Under the pieces are notes generated by a model. It had not been told where the DNA came from, did no database searches, and saw only the letters and a list, made by a program, of their open reading frames with translations. A stretch of DNA of 64,000 bases from assembly GCF_014636865.1 (NCBI RefSeq), contig NZ_BMER01000003.1, positions 310,215 through 374,214 on the forward strand, in the 5' to 3' direction. The position numbers were made by a program, and so were the translations under genes. Shown here piece after piece: positions 52,570 to 61,882 of this stretch (positions are counted from its first letter, which is position 1; each line of letters starts with the position of its first letter). Origin of the DNA: Parapedobacter pyrenivorans. GTDB taxonomy: Bacteria; Bacteroidota; Bacteroidia; Sphingobacteriales; Sphingobacteriaceae.

Positions 52570-53913
52570 ATGAAGGTATTACAAATTGCATGGAAAAATA
52601 TCCGACAAAATCCAGCAACATCCATATTAGGCATATTATTAACTGCCTTTGGCACAGGTATACTATGCGTACTATTGCTCACCTCGCACCAACTGGAAGA
52701 GCAGCTCGACAATAATAGCCGCGGCATCGATTTGGTAGTGGGTGCCAAGGGAAGCCCCATCCAGCTTATCCTGAGCAGCATTTACCATATGGACAACCCG
52801 ACGGGCAACATCAGCCTCGCTGAAGCTGAAAAACTGGCCGCCAACCCGATGGTCAAGCTGGCCGTTCCGTTGTCCTTAGGCGACAATTATCGCGACCACC
52901 GGATTGTTGGAACTGACAGCACGTTCCTACAGCTTTATGGTTTAGAATTGGCTGAAGGCCGGATTTGGCAAGAGGATTTCGAGGCTGTCATCGGCGCTGA
53001 AGTGGCGCAAAAGCACCGCCTACATATAGGAGACAAAATTTATGGGGCACACGGCCTCAGCAGTGAAGGCCATGCGCACGACGAACACCCCTATACCATC
53101 ACCGGTATTTTCAAACCGGCACATCACATCGCAGACCGATTGGTCGTGGCTAATCTGGCCAGCGTATGGCGCATGCATGGAGATGAGGGTGACGAAGACG
53201 TTCATGAACATGGGGATGAGCATTACGATGAAAACCATAGCCACGACCTAGCCGGCGTGGAGGAGCACGAACATCACCATGGTGAGCAACACCCACAGGA
53301 GGATGGCAGCAGCGATCATCAGGACGAACCTCAATTGGTCAAAAGCATCGTGGGCGATGTCGGCACCAGTGAACGTGAAATCACCAGTATGCTTATCCAA
53401 TACCGCAACCCAGCCGCCATTGGCATGTTCCCCAGGCTGGTCAACCAACAAACAGCTATGCAGGCAGCTTCCCCTGCCATGGAGAGCGCTCGGTTATTCT
53501 CGCTATTGGGGATTGGCATAGATTCCCTACAGGTACTCGCATACGTAATCATGCTGATGGCCGCATTGAGTGTATTTATCAGTTTATATAACGCACTAAA
53601 GAGTCGAAAGTATGATCTGGCCATCATGCGCACCTTAGGAGCATCTCAAGGAAAGCTGTTCGGCATAGTGATTGCGGAAGGAATATTGCTTACTTTTGTA
53701 GGTGCATTGCTGGGAATCATAATTGGTCATACTGCGCTTTACCTGATTGGAGCCAGCACGGATGGCACGGCGACACTATTGGAAACATTGGTTTTGCTAC
53801 CGCAAGAAGGTTGGCTGGTGGTTATCGGTGTAGCTATCGGTTTTGTTGCGGCTGTAATTCCCGCCATAAAGGCTTATAAAACCTCGATATCGCAAACGTT
53901 GTCAGGAAATTAA
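52570..53913 (+). CDS. FtsX/MacB-type ABC permease with His-rich periplasmic loop
   Basis: 447 residues. Membrane helix 1 is near residues 15-35 (ATSILGILLTAFGTGILCVLL), followed by a large periplasmic MacB-like domain, then three helices (about 318-340, 368-395 and 415-440), the topology of the FtsX family. Within the periplasmic domain (about 202-256) is a loop with twelve histidines and many acidic residues (HEHGDEHYDENHSH, EEHEHHHGEQH), preceded by GHAHDEHPY. This strongly suggests zinc, copper or nickel binding. The start ATG 52570 follows an A-rich leader; a TTG at 52543 inside the ATPase stop region is unlikely. It is 4 bases ahead of the DUF3299 gene. Confidence 0.88.
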   Translation: MKVLQIAWKNIRQNPATSILGILLTAFGTGILCVLLLTSHQLEEQLDNNSRGIDLVVGAKGSPIQLILSSIYHMDNPTGNISLAEAEKLAANPMVKLAVPLSLGDNYRDHRIVGTDSTFLQLYGLELAEGRIWQEDFEAVIGAEVAQKHRLHIGDKIYGAHGLSSEGHAHDEHPYTITGIFKPAHHIADRLVVANLASVWRMHGDEGDEDVHEHGDEHYDENHSHDLAGVEEHEHHHGEQHPQEDGSSDHQDEPQLVKSIVGDVGTSEREITSMLIQYRNPAAIGMFPRLVNQQTAMQAASPAMESARLFSLLGIGIDSLQVLAYVIMLMAALSVFISLYNALKSRKYDLAIMRTLGASQGKLFGIVIAEGILLTFVGALLGIIIGHTALYLIGASTDGTATLLETLVLLPQEGWLVVIGVAIGFVAAVIPAIKAYKTSISQTLSGN

Positions 53914-53917
53914 ACAC

Positions 53918-54397
53918 ATGATAAAACAACTAATAGTCACTGCATTCATTTCCTTGGGCTTACATCATGCAAACGCTCAGCAGGATAACCCGTTTGGTGA
54001 AGTACCAGATCACACTCCGATGATGAACGAAACATGGGAAACCATCAACAAACTGATGTACAAGGTCACCTATAAGGACAATCAAACGGTTTATACCCCA
54101 CATTTTCCGGATGAGTTGAAGGCCATAGACAAAAAAACCGTTACACTACCGGGTTACTTGGTACCCATGACGGGTGGCCGGGACCACGAGACATTTATGC
54201 TCTCTGTGCTACCCATTATGCAATGCATGTTCTGTGGCCAGGGCGATGTGCCGCCCATGGTAGAAATTTTTATGAAAAAGGGCAAAAAAATACGCTTCAC
54301 CGAGGAACCCATTAAAATAAAGGGAACAGTACGGCTCAATGCCAATACTCAAGAGGGCAATTCTGAAATCCAGATTTTAGATGCCGAGGCGATTTGA
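53918..54397 (+). CDS. DUF3299 periplasmic protein of the metal ABC transporter
   Basis: 159 residues with a signal peptide (1-20, ending HHANAQ). The middle has LPGYLVPMTGG and a CMFCGQGDVPPMVEIFM segment; the CxxC and following proline pair are features of DUF3299. It probably works in the periplasm with the ABC transporter encoded just upstream (4-base gap), perhaps binding the metal or a carrier through the cysteines. No function has been proven for the family to my knowledge. Confidence 0.8.
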   Translation: MIKQLIVTAFISLGLHHANAQQDNPFGEVPDHTPMMNETWETINKLMYKVTYKDNQTVYTPHFPDELKAIDKKTVTLPGYLVPMTGGRDHETFMLSVLPIMQCMFCGQGDVPPMVEIFMKKGKKIRFTEEPIKIKGTVRLNANTQEGNSEIQILDAEAI

Positions 54398-54476
54398 GAG
54401 GCTTGTTTGATATACTTCATCGGACTATCTAACCAAAAATAAGGCATATAGGAAATTTTTAGGCGGCCTGCTGCAT

Positions 54477-54484
54477 TAAATTTG
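54477..54484 (+). promoter_or_regulatory. -7 promoter box of the GH16 gene
   Basis: TAAATTTG matches TAnnTTTG, 35 bases before the GH16 ATG. Confidence 0.45.
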
Positions 54485-54519
54485 ACGTTATTGATAAATC
54501 AACATTCAATCGCAAATTT

Positions 54520-55377
54520 ATGAAGACAATCCGAAACGCTTTTGCCGCATTTTTTTTTCTCAACCCTTGCTTCGCCTGTGAGCGGGGAGACACCTTGGTC
54601 ACGGAACCAAGAGCGGAAACCTTCCCAATACATGAAGAGTCGGCAGCTGATATCATAACCCCTACCCTTGGTGTAGATGGTCAATATCGGATCGAATGGA
54701 AGGGCATCACTTGGCTGGTGAAGCATGCAACCAATCGCGAAGAACCAAGAGGGCCGGGGGAGAATATCTGGAGCAGCCAAAATGTATGGGTGGATGAACA
54801 GGACAAGCTGCACTTGAAAATCACCCGGCAACCCGATGGCCGTTACCTGTGTGCTGAATTACAGAGTGAAAATGACTATCAGTATGGCACGTATACCTGG
54901 AAAGTCGACAGCGATCTAAGCGGATTACAAAAAGATGTGATCTTCGGCTTGTTCCAATACGGAGGAACCGATTACATCAATGAGATAGACTTCGAATTTA
55001 CGCGCTGGAATAACCCTTCCGCCAACTGGTGCAATTATACGGTATACCGGAATCAGGTAACGACTTCCAACCCGGAGGTAAATTATGTGCACATCGACTA
55101 TTCCGAACCCTTGGATGGGACGTATACCACGCATACCTATACGCGGGAACCCAATAAAATAACCTTCAAAAGTTATCACGGTCATGGCACTGCATCGTTG
55201 TTTACAAACATACCGGGTGGCACGACGGGATGGGTATTTGACGAGCCGGGCAACGTACCAACGAAGGCAATGCCGGTCTACATTCAGCTATGGACAAAAT
55301 ACAAAAATGTGATAAACTACGAGCTGAACAGTCCGAGTGTGGAGGTCATCGTAAACGATTTCATCTTTACCCCATAA
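54520..55377 (+). CDS. Glycoside hydrolase family 16-type protein
   Basis: 285 residues. The N-terminus is a hydrophobic export signal with cysteines at FLNPCFACERGD, so it may be a lipoprotein, though the lipobox is not classical. The catalytic motif of GH16 is present as NEIDFEF with E155, D157 and E159 (nucleophile, helper, acid/base). Before it lies the cleft strand GTYTWKVDSDLSGLQKDVIFGLFQYGG; after it WCNYTVYRN and YTREPNKITFKSYHGHG. GH16 enzymes cut beta-1,3/1,4 glucans, agar, carrageenan or similar chains. The overall shape resembles the LamG-like beta-glucanase subgroup, but the substrate cannot be read. The hybrid sensor gene follows 60 bases later. Confidence 0.8.
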   Translation: MKTIRNAFAAFFFLNPCFACERGDTLVTEPRAETFPIHEESAADIITPTLGVDGQYRIEWKGITWLVKHATNREEPRGPGENIWSSQNVWVDEQDKLHLKITRQPDGRYLCAELQSENDYQYGTYTWKVDSDLSGLQKDVIFGLFQYGGTDYINEIDFEFTRWNNPSANWCNYTVYRNQVTTSNPEVNYVHIDYSEPLDGTYTTHTYTREPNKITFKSYHGHGTASLFTNIPGGTTGWVFDEPGNVPTKAMPVYIQLWTKYKNVINYELNSPSVEVIVNDFIFTP

Positions 55378-55387
55378 TCCAAAAACT

Positions 55388-55425
55388 TAGCTATATTGCA
55401 TACCCAGTAAATATAGCTAGGTTTG
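55388..55425 (+). promoter_or_regulatory. Promoter of the hybrid sensor gene, overlapped by a 10-bp inverted repeat
   Basis: TTG at 55396-55398, exactly 19 bases, then TAGGTTTG at 55418-55425: the best full match in the window to the Bacteroidota promoter TTG-N19-TAnnTTTG. A perfect inverted repeat TAGCTATATT (55388-55397) and AATATAGCTA (55410-55419) with a 12-base spacer covers both elements and could be an operator. The ATG follows 12 bases after the -7 box. Confidence 0.6.
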
Positions 55426-55437
55426 TATATATCCGAT

Positions 55438-58400
55438 ATGAGTAGGGTCTGGTTCCGTTGCTGCCTTCTGTTGATCTGTCTGAGCAATTGCATGCTTGCC
55501 CGGGCTCAATGGGATTATTTGAAATTCAAGCAGCTGAAAACATCAGACGGCCTTTCCCAAAACACCATACAGACCATCTTCGAAGACGACTTAGGGTTCC
55601 TGTGGTTTGGCACACAGGATGGAATCAACAAATACGACAGCTATCAATTCCATATTATACGGAAAACCCCGGATAACGAACAAACCCTGTATTCCAACGA
55701 CATCAAATCCATCGTTCAGGATCGCGACAAACAGCTATGGATTGCCACATCTGATTCGGAATGTCCCAACATCTTCGATCCCGTTACCCGTCGGATCAAG
55801 GGCGCGGATGTTTACCTAGCCGATAAAGCGACGGATTTGTCCAACGTTATTTCCTTCTCGACAACCCGGGAAGGCGATGTATTGCTTTGCAGCCGATTAT
55901 CCGGATTATTGATTTACGATCACCAGCAAAAAAAGATTACAGCTACCGAAGTCGACTTCCCAGTCACCTGCACGGAACAGGATCCGCAAGGAAACCTGTG
56001 GGTGGGCACCTACCAGCAAGGCGTGGTCGTTACCGACCCGAAAGGCCGGATCATCCATCGGTACGAGGCACTCAACGATGGCCCCGTTACGGATATCCAC
56101 ATCGATCAATCGGGGCGGACCTGGGCAAGTTCAGCAACGTCAGGAATATACTACTTTGACCCAACGCAAGGTCGCTTTACCAACGCACGGCTCGATTTCG
56201 CCGGTAAACTCATCGGACAGACGAAAGTTCTGTGCATCGGCGAAGATATCGATGGGCAGATTTGGTGCGGCACCGAAAACGAAGGGCTGTATATCCTGAA
56301 TCTGCCCCAACGGCGCTGTAAAATATACCGCGCAGATAAACAGGATGCCCGGAGCATTACAAGCAACTCCATCAACTGCATCCAACGGGATCGGAAAGGC
56401 AATATGTGGGTTGGAACATCCGGTGCAGGTATATCCATGGTCAATATCGATGAAATCAATATCCTGCATTTCCGGAACACCGATAATCCCCACAGCCTGA
56501 ACAATAACATCATAAATTGCCTTTTTCAGGATGCAGGAGGCAATATCTGGATCGGTACAGACGGCGGTGGACTTAATCGGTTTGACAAAGCCCAAAACGC
56601 CTTTGCCAACGGGCGCGACATCCTCTTTCAACAGCCGGGTGCGGGACGCTACGTAGTTTCGATCACCGAAGGCAATGACGATGAATTGTGGGTCGGTACC
56701 TGGGGAGAGGGGATTTACCGCTACCATCGGGGGAGAAAGGGCGTAAAAAGAGTAAATACGACCAACACACCGGAGCTGAAAAGCAATAATATCAACAGTA
56801 TGCTGAAAGACCGGCGCGGCCGGATCTGGATCGGCACATACGGGGGCGGGTTGACGGTGTATGACCCAGCGGAAGACCGATTCCGGCATTACGGGATGGA
56901 GAAAGACATAAACAGCAACCACATACTTTCCCTCTTTGAGTCTTCCGATGGGACGATCTGGATGGGAACCGAAGGTAGCGGCATCGGGTTATATAGTCCC
57001 GAAACCGGTTCATTCGATGTAATCACCACCGATTCAGAACTAGCCGGCAACCCGCTTTCCAACAACACTGTAAAAAGCTTTGCCGAAGACCGGCACGGTA
57101 ACATCTGGGTTGGAACCTCCTACGGACTCAATAAACTGGATGATGCGCACAAACGAAATACCATCTATTTTACTTCCAATTCTGCCCTCCAAAGCGACAT
57201 TGTCAATGCGATTGTGACAGATAACTACGGGCATATCTGGGCGGCGACGAATAAAGGCATCACGAAAATCGACGACCGCACGCAGGCGATGGTCAACTAC
57301 ATGCCCTCCAATGGCCTGCAAGGCGATGAATTCAGGCGGGCTAAGCTCGTAGACCGCGAAGGAAACCTCTATTTTGGTGGGGTCAACGGGCTCAATGTGA
57401 TCAACAAATCCGGTGTTAAACCCCGGAATTATACCCCCTCTCTGGTATTTACGAATTTTCAGCTGGGCAATGTCGACGTCCCCATCAGCACGCCGCAACA
57501 ACCGACCCCGTTGGCGCAGGATATCAACTACACAGAAACCATTACGCTGAATCATACGCAAAATATTTTTTCGGTCGAATTTGCTTCACTCAACTATGTG
57601 GATCCAGCCCTGAAGACCTATGCCTACAAGCTCGATGGGCTGGATAACAAATGGCTGCCATTGGGGAATAAAAATACCCTATCATTCAACAACCTCCCGC
57701 CGGGCACATATAACTTGCTTGTGAGAGGGGTAGACAACAGCGGCAGTTGGTCGGATAATGTAGCCAGTATCCGGATAGCCATTACCCCACCGTTCTGGCT
57801 GACGTGGTGGTTTAAAACCCTCGCTGTCGTTTTGGTATCAGTCGTCATTCTATCTAGCTACTACTACCGACTCCGGAGCATCCGCCGGCAAAATACCATG
57901 TTGGAACGAAAAATTGCTGAAAAAACAACCCAATTGCATAATGCCAACAGCGAATTACAGACGACCAACCAGGAAATCCGGAATCAGAATACCACACTCG
58001 CGCTAAAAAACGAAGAAATCAGCCGGCAACAGCAAAAGATCATCGAGCAAAACAGCAAACTGGAAACGGTCATCAGCGAACTGGAAACGAGTAACCAGAT
58101 GAAGGACAAGTTCCTCTCCATTCTGGTGCATGATCTGAAAAATCCGCTCTCTGCACTCACAGGGCTTACCGATTTGCTGAAAGAGAATCTTCCGCACCTT
58201 TCCAGAAAGGAGATTACGGCGTATATCGAAGACCTTAGCCTTTCGTCCAATTCGCTGAGCAACCTGGTCATCAACCTGCTGGAATGGGGAAAAACCAAAA
58301 CCAATAAGCTGCATTTTTCGCCGAAATCATTCAATCTATATGACCTCATCCAAAAGAACATCTATCTGTTCAATCTACAACTACAGGGCAAACACATTCA

Positions 58401-59604
58401 GTGCAACGTATCGGTAGACCCCGGTGTGCAGCTGTTCGCAGACTATCAGATGATCAATACCATCATCCGGAATATTTTAAGTAATTCCATTAAATATACC
58501 AACGACGGTGGACGGGTAGCCTTTGAATGCATCAACGATGAAGGGTATGTCCGCATCAAGATCCGGGACAACGGGATTGGTATGGACACCGCCCAAATCG
58601 AAAAAATCTTTCAGGATCAATCGGATTCGACCATCGGCACCAACGGTGAAACCGGTACAGGCCTAGGCTTTCAGATATGCCGGGAATTTATCAGAGCCCA
58701 CAACGGTGAGCTGTCCATACAAAGTGCCAAAGGCAAGGGATCGGTATTCACCATTTCGCTGCCGAATGTGCGGGGCGACTCCGGGAATCACCAACGGGAT
58801 CTCCTCGCCCCCACTCCAATGGTCGCCGAATCGCTGCACAAATTCGCCAATGTGCGCGTCCTGGTGGTCGACGATAACCAAAGCATCCGATCCCTGCTCA
58901 GGCATATGCTGGAAAATTACTTTGAAGTGGATGAAGCCCGCAACGGCCAGGAAGGACTGGACATTGCACGCAAAACGCAGCCCGACCTGATCATCACCGA
59001 TCTGATCATGCCGGGCATCGATGGATTGTCATTAACGAAATCGATAAAAAGCGATCTCATGACGTCGCACATACCTATATTGTTGTTGACCGGTGAAGAT
59101 CAGGAAGCCAGTCAGCTACTGGGGTATAAAGCGGGGGCAGATATTTACTTAACCAAACCCGTTCATGCCGATCTATTGCTTGCCGTGATCGGTAATTTCC
59201 TGGATCGGCCCAAACCAACCTCGAAAGAGCTGATCGATGAAAGCACACCCGAGACAGCCGATCTGGGACTATCCGAACTCGACAAAGCTTTTATGGAAGA
59301 TGTACGGGATTTTGTGGTGACCCATATGACGGAATATGACCTCGATTACAAAAGCCTGTGCCGCCAATTCGGCATGAGCCGTTCCATCCTCTATGCCAAA
59401 TTCAAGGCCATTACCGGCAAGGGCGTGCACGACTACATCAAATCCATCCGCCTGGCGGAAGCGGAGAAACTATTGCACGAAGGCAAAATGAATGTTAGCC
59501 AGATTGCTTACTCCGTGGGATTCAATTCCGTATCCTACTTTTCGAAGTCGTTTTCCAAGCAGATGAACGTATCGCCCAAAGCCTATCAGAAAAATCCGAA
59601 ATGA
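55438..59604 (+). CDS. Hybrid two-component system sensor-regulator (HTCS), glycan-responsive type
   Basis: 1388 residues from ATG 55438 (a TTG five codons earlier lies inside the -7 box). Order: signal peptide (1-24), two seven-bladed propellers of Reg_prop repeats (about 30-690; many WIGT(D/E/Y)G units), Y_Y_Y domain (about 700-780; TYAYKLDGLDNKW), membrane helix (about 788-808), coiled coil, HisKA with H898 (VHDLKNPLSAL), HATPase (about 1000-1115; DNGIGMDTAQIEKIF, GTGLGFQICREFI), receiver with D1188 (DLIITDLIMPG), and AraC-type DNA-binding domain (about 1285-1388; MNVSQIAYSVGFNSVSYFSKSFSKQMNVSP). Such proteins sense oligosaccharides in the periplasm and switch on polysaccharide-use genes. 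The GH16 gene is the neighbouring target candidate, and cysC starts 7 bases downstream. Confidence 0.95.
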   Translation: MSRVWFRCCLLLICLSNCMLARAQWDYLKFKQLKTSDGLSQNTIQTIFEDDLGFLWFGTQDGINKYDSYQFHIIRKTPDNEQTLYSNDIKSIVQDRDKQLWIATSDSECPNIFDPVTRRIKGADVYLADKATDLSNVISFSTTREGDVLLCSRLSGLLIYDHQQKKITATEVDFPVTCTEQDPQGNLWVGTYQQGVVVTDPKGRIIHRYEALNDGPVTDIHIDQSGRTWASSATSGIYYFDPTQGRFTNARLDFAGKLIGQTKVLCIGEDIDGQIWCGTENEGLYILNLPQRRCKIYRADKQDARSITSNSINCIQRDRKGNMWVGTSGAGISMVNIDEINILHFRNTDNPHSLNNNIINCLFQDAGGNIWIGTDGGGLNRFDKAQNAFANGRDILFQQPGAGRYVVSITEGNDDELWVGTWGEGIYRYHRGRKGVKRVNTTNTPELKSNNINSMLKDRRGRIWIGTYGGGLTVYDPAEDRFRHYGMEKDINSNHILSLFESSDGTIWMGTEGSGIGLYSPETGSFDVITTDSELAGNPLSNNTVKSFAEDRHGNIWVGTSYGLNKLDDAHKRNTIYFTSNSALQSDIVNAIVTDNYGHIWAATNKGITKIDDRTQAMVNYMPSNGLQGDEFRRAKLVDREGNLYFGGVNGLNVINKSGVKPRNYTPSLVFTNFQLGNVDVPISTPQQPTPLAQDINYTETITLNHTQNIFSVEFASLNYVDPALKTYAYKLDGLDNKWLPLGNKNTLSFNNLPPGTYNLLVRGVDNSGSWSDNVASIRIAITPPFWLTWWFKTLAVVLVSVVILSSYYYRLRSIRRQNTMLERKIAEKTTQLHNANSELQTTNQEIRNQNTTLALKNEEISRQQQKIIEQNSKLETVISELETSNQMKDKFLSILVHDLKNPLSALTGLTDLLKENLPHLSRKEITAYIEDLSLSSNSLSNLVINLLEWGKTKTNKLHFSPKSFNLYDLIQKNIYLFNLQLQGKHIQCNVSVDPGVQLFADYQMINTIIRNILSNSIKYTNDGGRVAFECINDEGYVRIKIRDNGIGMDTAQIEKIFQDQSDSTIGTNGETGTGLGFQICREFIRAHNGELSIQSAKGKGSVFTISLPNVRGDSGNHQRDLLAPTPMVAESLHKFANVRVLVVDDNQSIRSLLRHMLENYFEVDEARNGQEGLDIARKTQPDLIITDLIMPGIDGLSLTKSIKSDLMTSHIPILLLTGEDQEASQLLGYKAGADIYLTKPVHADLLLAVIGNFLDRPKPTSKELIDESTPETADLGLSELDKAFMEDVRDFVVTHMTEYDLDYKSLCRQFGMSRSILYAKFKAITGKGVHDYIKSIRLAEAEKLLHEGKMNVSQIAYSVGFNSVSYFSKSFSKQMNVSPKAYQKNPK

Positions 59605-59611
59605 ACCCGAC

Positions 59612-60127
59612 ATGATCAACAAAAAGGTAATATGGCTCTTTGGTTTATCAGGGGCCGGCAAAACGACACTTTCGCGGCTGCTTGCCGAAAAGCTGGAAAA
59701 ACACGGCCAGAGCGCCGTGCTGCTGGATGGCGATGAATTAAGGGCAGGATTGAATTCCGATCTGGGGTTTTCCAACGAAGACCGAGCGGAGAATATCCGG
59801 CGTGCCAGCCACATCGCCAACCTATTGGTGAAACGAAATATCGTCTGCATTGGCAGCTTTATCACCCCTCTGGACGCGCACCGGCAACTGATATCCCGGA
59901 TTGTAGGCGAAGACCTGCTGCTCGTTTATCTGGATTGCCCAGCTTCCGAATGCGAACGCCGGGATGTAAAAGGCCTTTACCAACAGGCCAGAAAGCACCT
60001 CATTTCAGATTTCACGGGGGTATCTGCCTCTTTTGAGCCACCGGATACAGGAGTCTTATCCATTGACACAAGACATCACACTCCGGAAGAAAGCATGGAT
60101 ATTTTATGGCGTAGGCTGACCGAGTAG
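59612..60127 (+). CDS. cysC: Adenylylsulfate (APS) kinase
   Basis: 171 residues, complete: P-loop GLSGAGKTT (11-19), APS-binding stretch LLDGDELRAGLNSDLGFSNEDRAENIRRASHIA, and the CPASECERRDVKGLYQQARK region. It phosphorylates APS to give PAPS, the sulfate donor for sulfotransferases, in the cytoplasm. The residue in SFITPLD, where many kinases have Ser-Pro, is Thr-Pro. It stands 7 bases after the hybrid sensor stop (same transcript likely) and its 3' end overlaps the convergent cysQ gene by 52 bases. There is no ATP sulfurylase (cysD/cysN) in the window, so APS must be supplied from elsewhere in the genome. Confidence 0.93.
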   Translation: MINKKVIWLFGLSGAGKTTLSRLLAEKLEKHGQSAVLLDGDELRAGLNSDLGFSNEDRAENIRRASHIANLLVKRNIVCIGSFITPLDAHRQLISRIVGEDLLLVYLDCPASECERRDVKGLYQQARKHLISDFTGVSASFEPPDTGVLSIDTRHHTPEESMDILWRRLTE

Positions 60128-60876
60128 CAGACGAAACTGCCGTTGACCAAACGGGGTTTGTTATACACAAAGGCGCTTCCATCCGCATTGGTCATCCGTG
60201 CACCGCTGGCAACGGCAATGGCGTGTCCCGCAGCGGTATCCCACTCCATAGTAGGGCCGTGCCGGTAATAGACCTGTGCGTTGCCCTCCGCAATCAGGCA
60301 GAATTTCAACGAGCTTCCGATGCTGACCACGTTCCGGACGTTCAGGGAAGATAAAAAGGCTTCCTCTTCTACGGTTTTGTGCGATTTACTGCCTACGGCG
60401 ACCGGATCGTTGCTTGCGCTCGCCTGTATACGTTCGGTTTTCCCAGCAGCTATTTTAAAGCTACCCTGGCCTTTCATACCGTAGTACAATACATCCGTTA
60501 CGGGCACGTAAATCACACCAAAAACAGGTTCGTTCGCTACGATTAGTGCGATATTGACCGTAAACTCCCCGTTGCGGGAAATAAACTCTTTCGTGCCGTC
60601 CAACGGATCCACGCACCAGTAACGGTCCATCTTCTTCCGCTTTTCGTAGGAAATGTCTTTCCCTTCTTCCGATAGGATGGGGACTTCCGGATAAAGATGA
60701 GTCAGGCCGTCGCTGATAATCCGATGGGATATCCTATCCGCTAGGGTAAGGGGTGAATGATCATTTTTCTGTTGGATTTCCCATTTAGCTGTATCGGTAT
60801 GATAGATCTCCAGGATAGCCTTCCCGGCCTTCCGCGCAATGTCAGCCACGGCTAGGATGTCACTTTCGCTATCCAT
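60076..60876 (-). CDS. cysQ: 3'(2'),5'-bisphosphate nucleotidase CysQ
   Basis: 266 residues with the inositol-phosphatase fold: metal-binding LSEEGKDISYEKR-like segment around 65-75 (ILSEEGKD), the DPLDGTKEF motif (about 87-95), and the C-terminal EWDTAAGHAIAVASGA motif. It removes phosphate from PAP, the by-product of sulfotransferases, in the cytoplasm. I choose ATG 60874-60876; the GTG two codons earlier is weaker. The start overlaps the stop of the upstream sulfotransferase by 8 bases. The final ~16 residues extend beyond the usual family end, in the stretch overlapping cysC. Confidence 0.9.
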   Translation of the reverse strand: MDSESDILAVADIARKAGKAILEIYHTDTAKWEIQQKNDHSPLTLADRISHRIISDGLTHLYPEVPILSEEGKDISYEKRKKMDRYWCVDPLDGTKEFISRNGEFTVNIALIVANEPVFGVIYVPVTDVLYYGMKGQGSFKIAAGKTERIQASASNDPVAVGSKSHKTVEEEAFLSSLNVRNVVSIGSSLKFCLIAEGNAQVYYRHGPTMEWDTAAGHAIAVASGARMTNADGSAFVYNKPRLVNGSFVCYSVSLRHKISMLSSGV

Positions 60877-61879
60877 ATACACTAACTTCGGTTTCCTTGA
60901 CTCGGTTAATCAGATCAAGCTGGGGCTGCCTCCTTTTTTTGTCGTCTTCAGGAGCCGTAAACCCACGCTTCAACTGCGCATTTTTTTCGTTGAAAACGGC
61001 AACGTCTTCCGACGTGAAATTTAACAGGCGGGTTGCCGGGGTAACGGGCTCGTAGCCCAATGCTACCAAACTCTCCAACGCCACCGATTCGAATATACGG
61101 ATATCCTCAGCGGGCATTTCGCGCAGGAATTTATTGCAGTTCCCCTGCATGACCGGCTTCGTTAGGTTCGTCCACATGGCGCCTCCCTCGGCCGTCCGCC
61201 GGGATTCGTCCGAGGTATAGTAGTGCAGCATCGCATCCTGAAAATCGATTCCCAAAAATGCACATAATTGCCGGATGGTTTGTTCCGGGTACCGGATAAG
61301 CTGCTCATAGTTGAGCATAAAGAACCGTTCAGGAGGTACCCGATCACGCAATTTCAGACAGGCCTGCTGGTCCTTATGCCACTGATTTGCAATGTGATAT
61401 GCGTGTTTTTCGCCGACGATCGCTTTCTGAAACGACAGCGCTACATCGCGCCCGTCGCGATAGAGGTAAATATATTTCAGGTTGGGCGATGCCTTTTCCA
61501 ACTCGTCGGAAAAGTACATATTACCCATACTTTTGCAACACCAATATCCCGCACCGCATTGGCGGGCCAGAAATTCGTAAATATGCTTGTTCAGCTCGAA
61601 AAGATTGAATTGATCGGCCATCCGATAGATTTCATCGTGATCCAGGCGCACACCCCAGTCGACCGGATTCACGTGGATATAATCAATCACATCATCCACA
61701 AGACGCCGGTAAGAAACCGCATCCAATGTACCGTAGTAGGGCAGCAATGGCTCGAAATTAGTCAACAGGTGAGCCGGATGCGGAGAAACCAATTGCTCGG
61801 ACTGGTTGAGAATCACCCGGAGCAGGTTGGAACCCGACCGTTGGGTGCCGATGATTTGTATACCTTGTATCTCCTCCAT
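60869..61879 (-). CDS. PAPS-dependent sulfotransferase
   Basis: 336 residues. The 5'-phosphosulfate-binding loop GTQRSGSNLLRVIL is at 11-24, and the 3'-phosphate-binding segment YLYRDGRDVALSFQKA around residues 135-150; both are the two PAPS-binding motifs of sulfotransferases. It is a soluble protein, without signal peptide or membrane helix, of the carbohydrate-type bacterial family (sulfotransfer_1/3). The acceptor could be a cell-surface glycan, a lipid or a small molecule; this is not visible. The chrA-like gene stops 3 bases before its ATG, and cysQ overlaps its end, so all are one translation-coupled operon. Confidence 0.88.
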   Translation of the reverse strand: MEEIQGIQIIGTQRSGSNLLRVILNQSEQLVSPHPAHLLTNFEPLLPYYGTLDAVSYRRLVDDVIDYIHVNPVDWGVRLDHDEIYRMADQFNLFELNKHIYEFLARQCGAGYWCCKSMGNMYFSDELEKASPNLKYIYLYRDGRDVALSFQKAIVGEKHAYHIANQWHKDQQACLKLRDRVPPERFFMLNYEQLIRYPEQTIRQLCAFLGIDFQDAMLHYYTSDESRRTAEGGAMWTNLTKPVMQGNCNKFLREMPAEDIRIFESVALESLVALGYEPVTPATRLLNFTSEDVAVFNEKNAQLKRGFTAPEDDKKRRQPQLDLINRVKETEVSVYG

Positions 61880-61882
61880 AAA

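Noticed and set aside
56140-56922. A 260-codon minus-strand open frame inside the HTCS gene
   Set aside because: Caused by the repeated propeller blades of the sensor; no independent coding signs.
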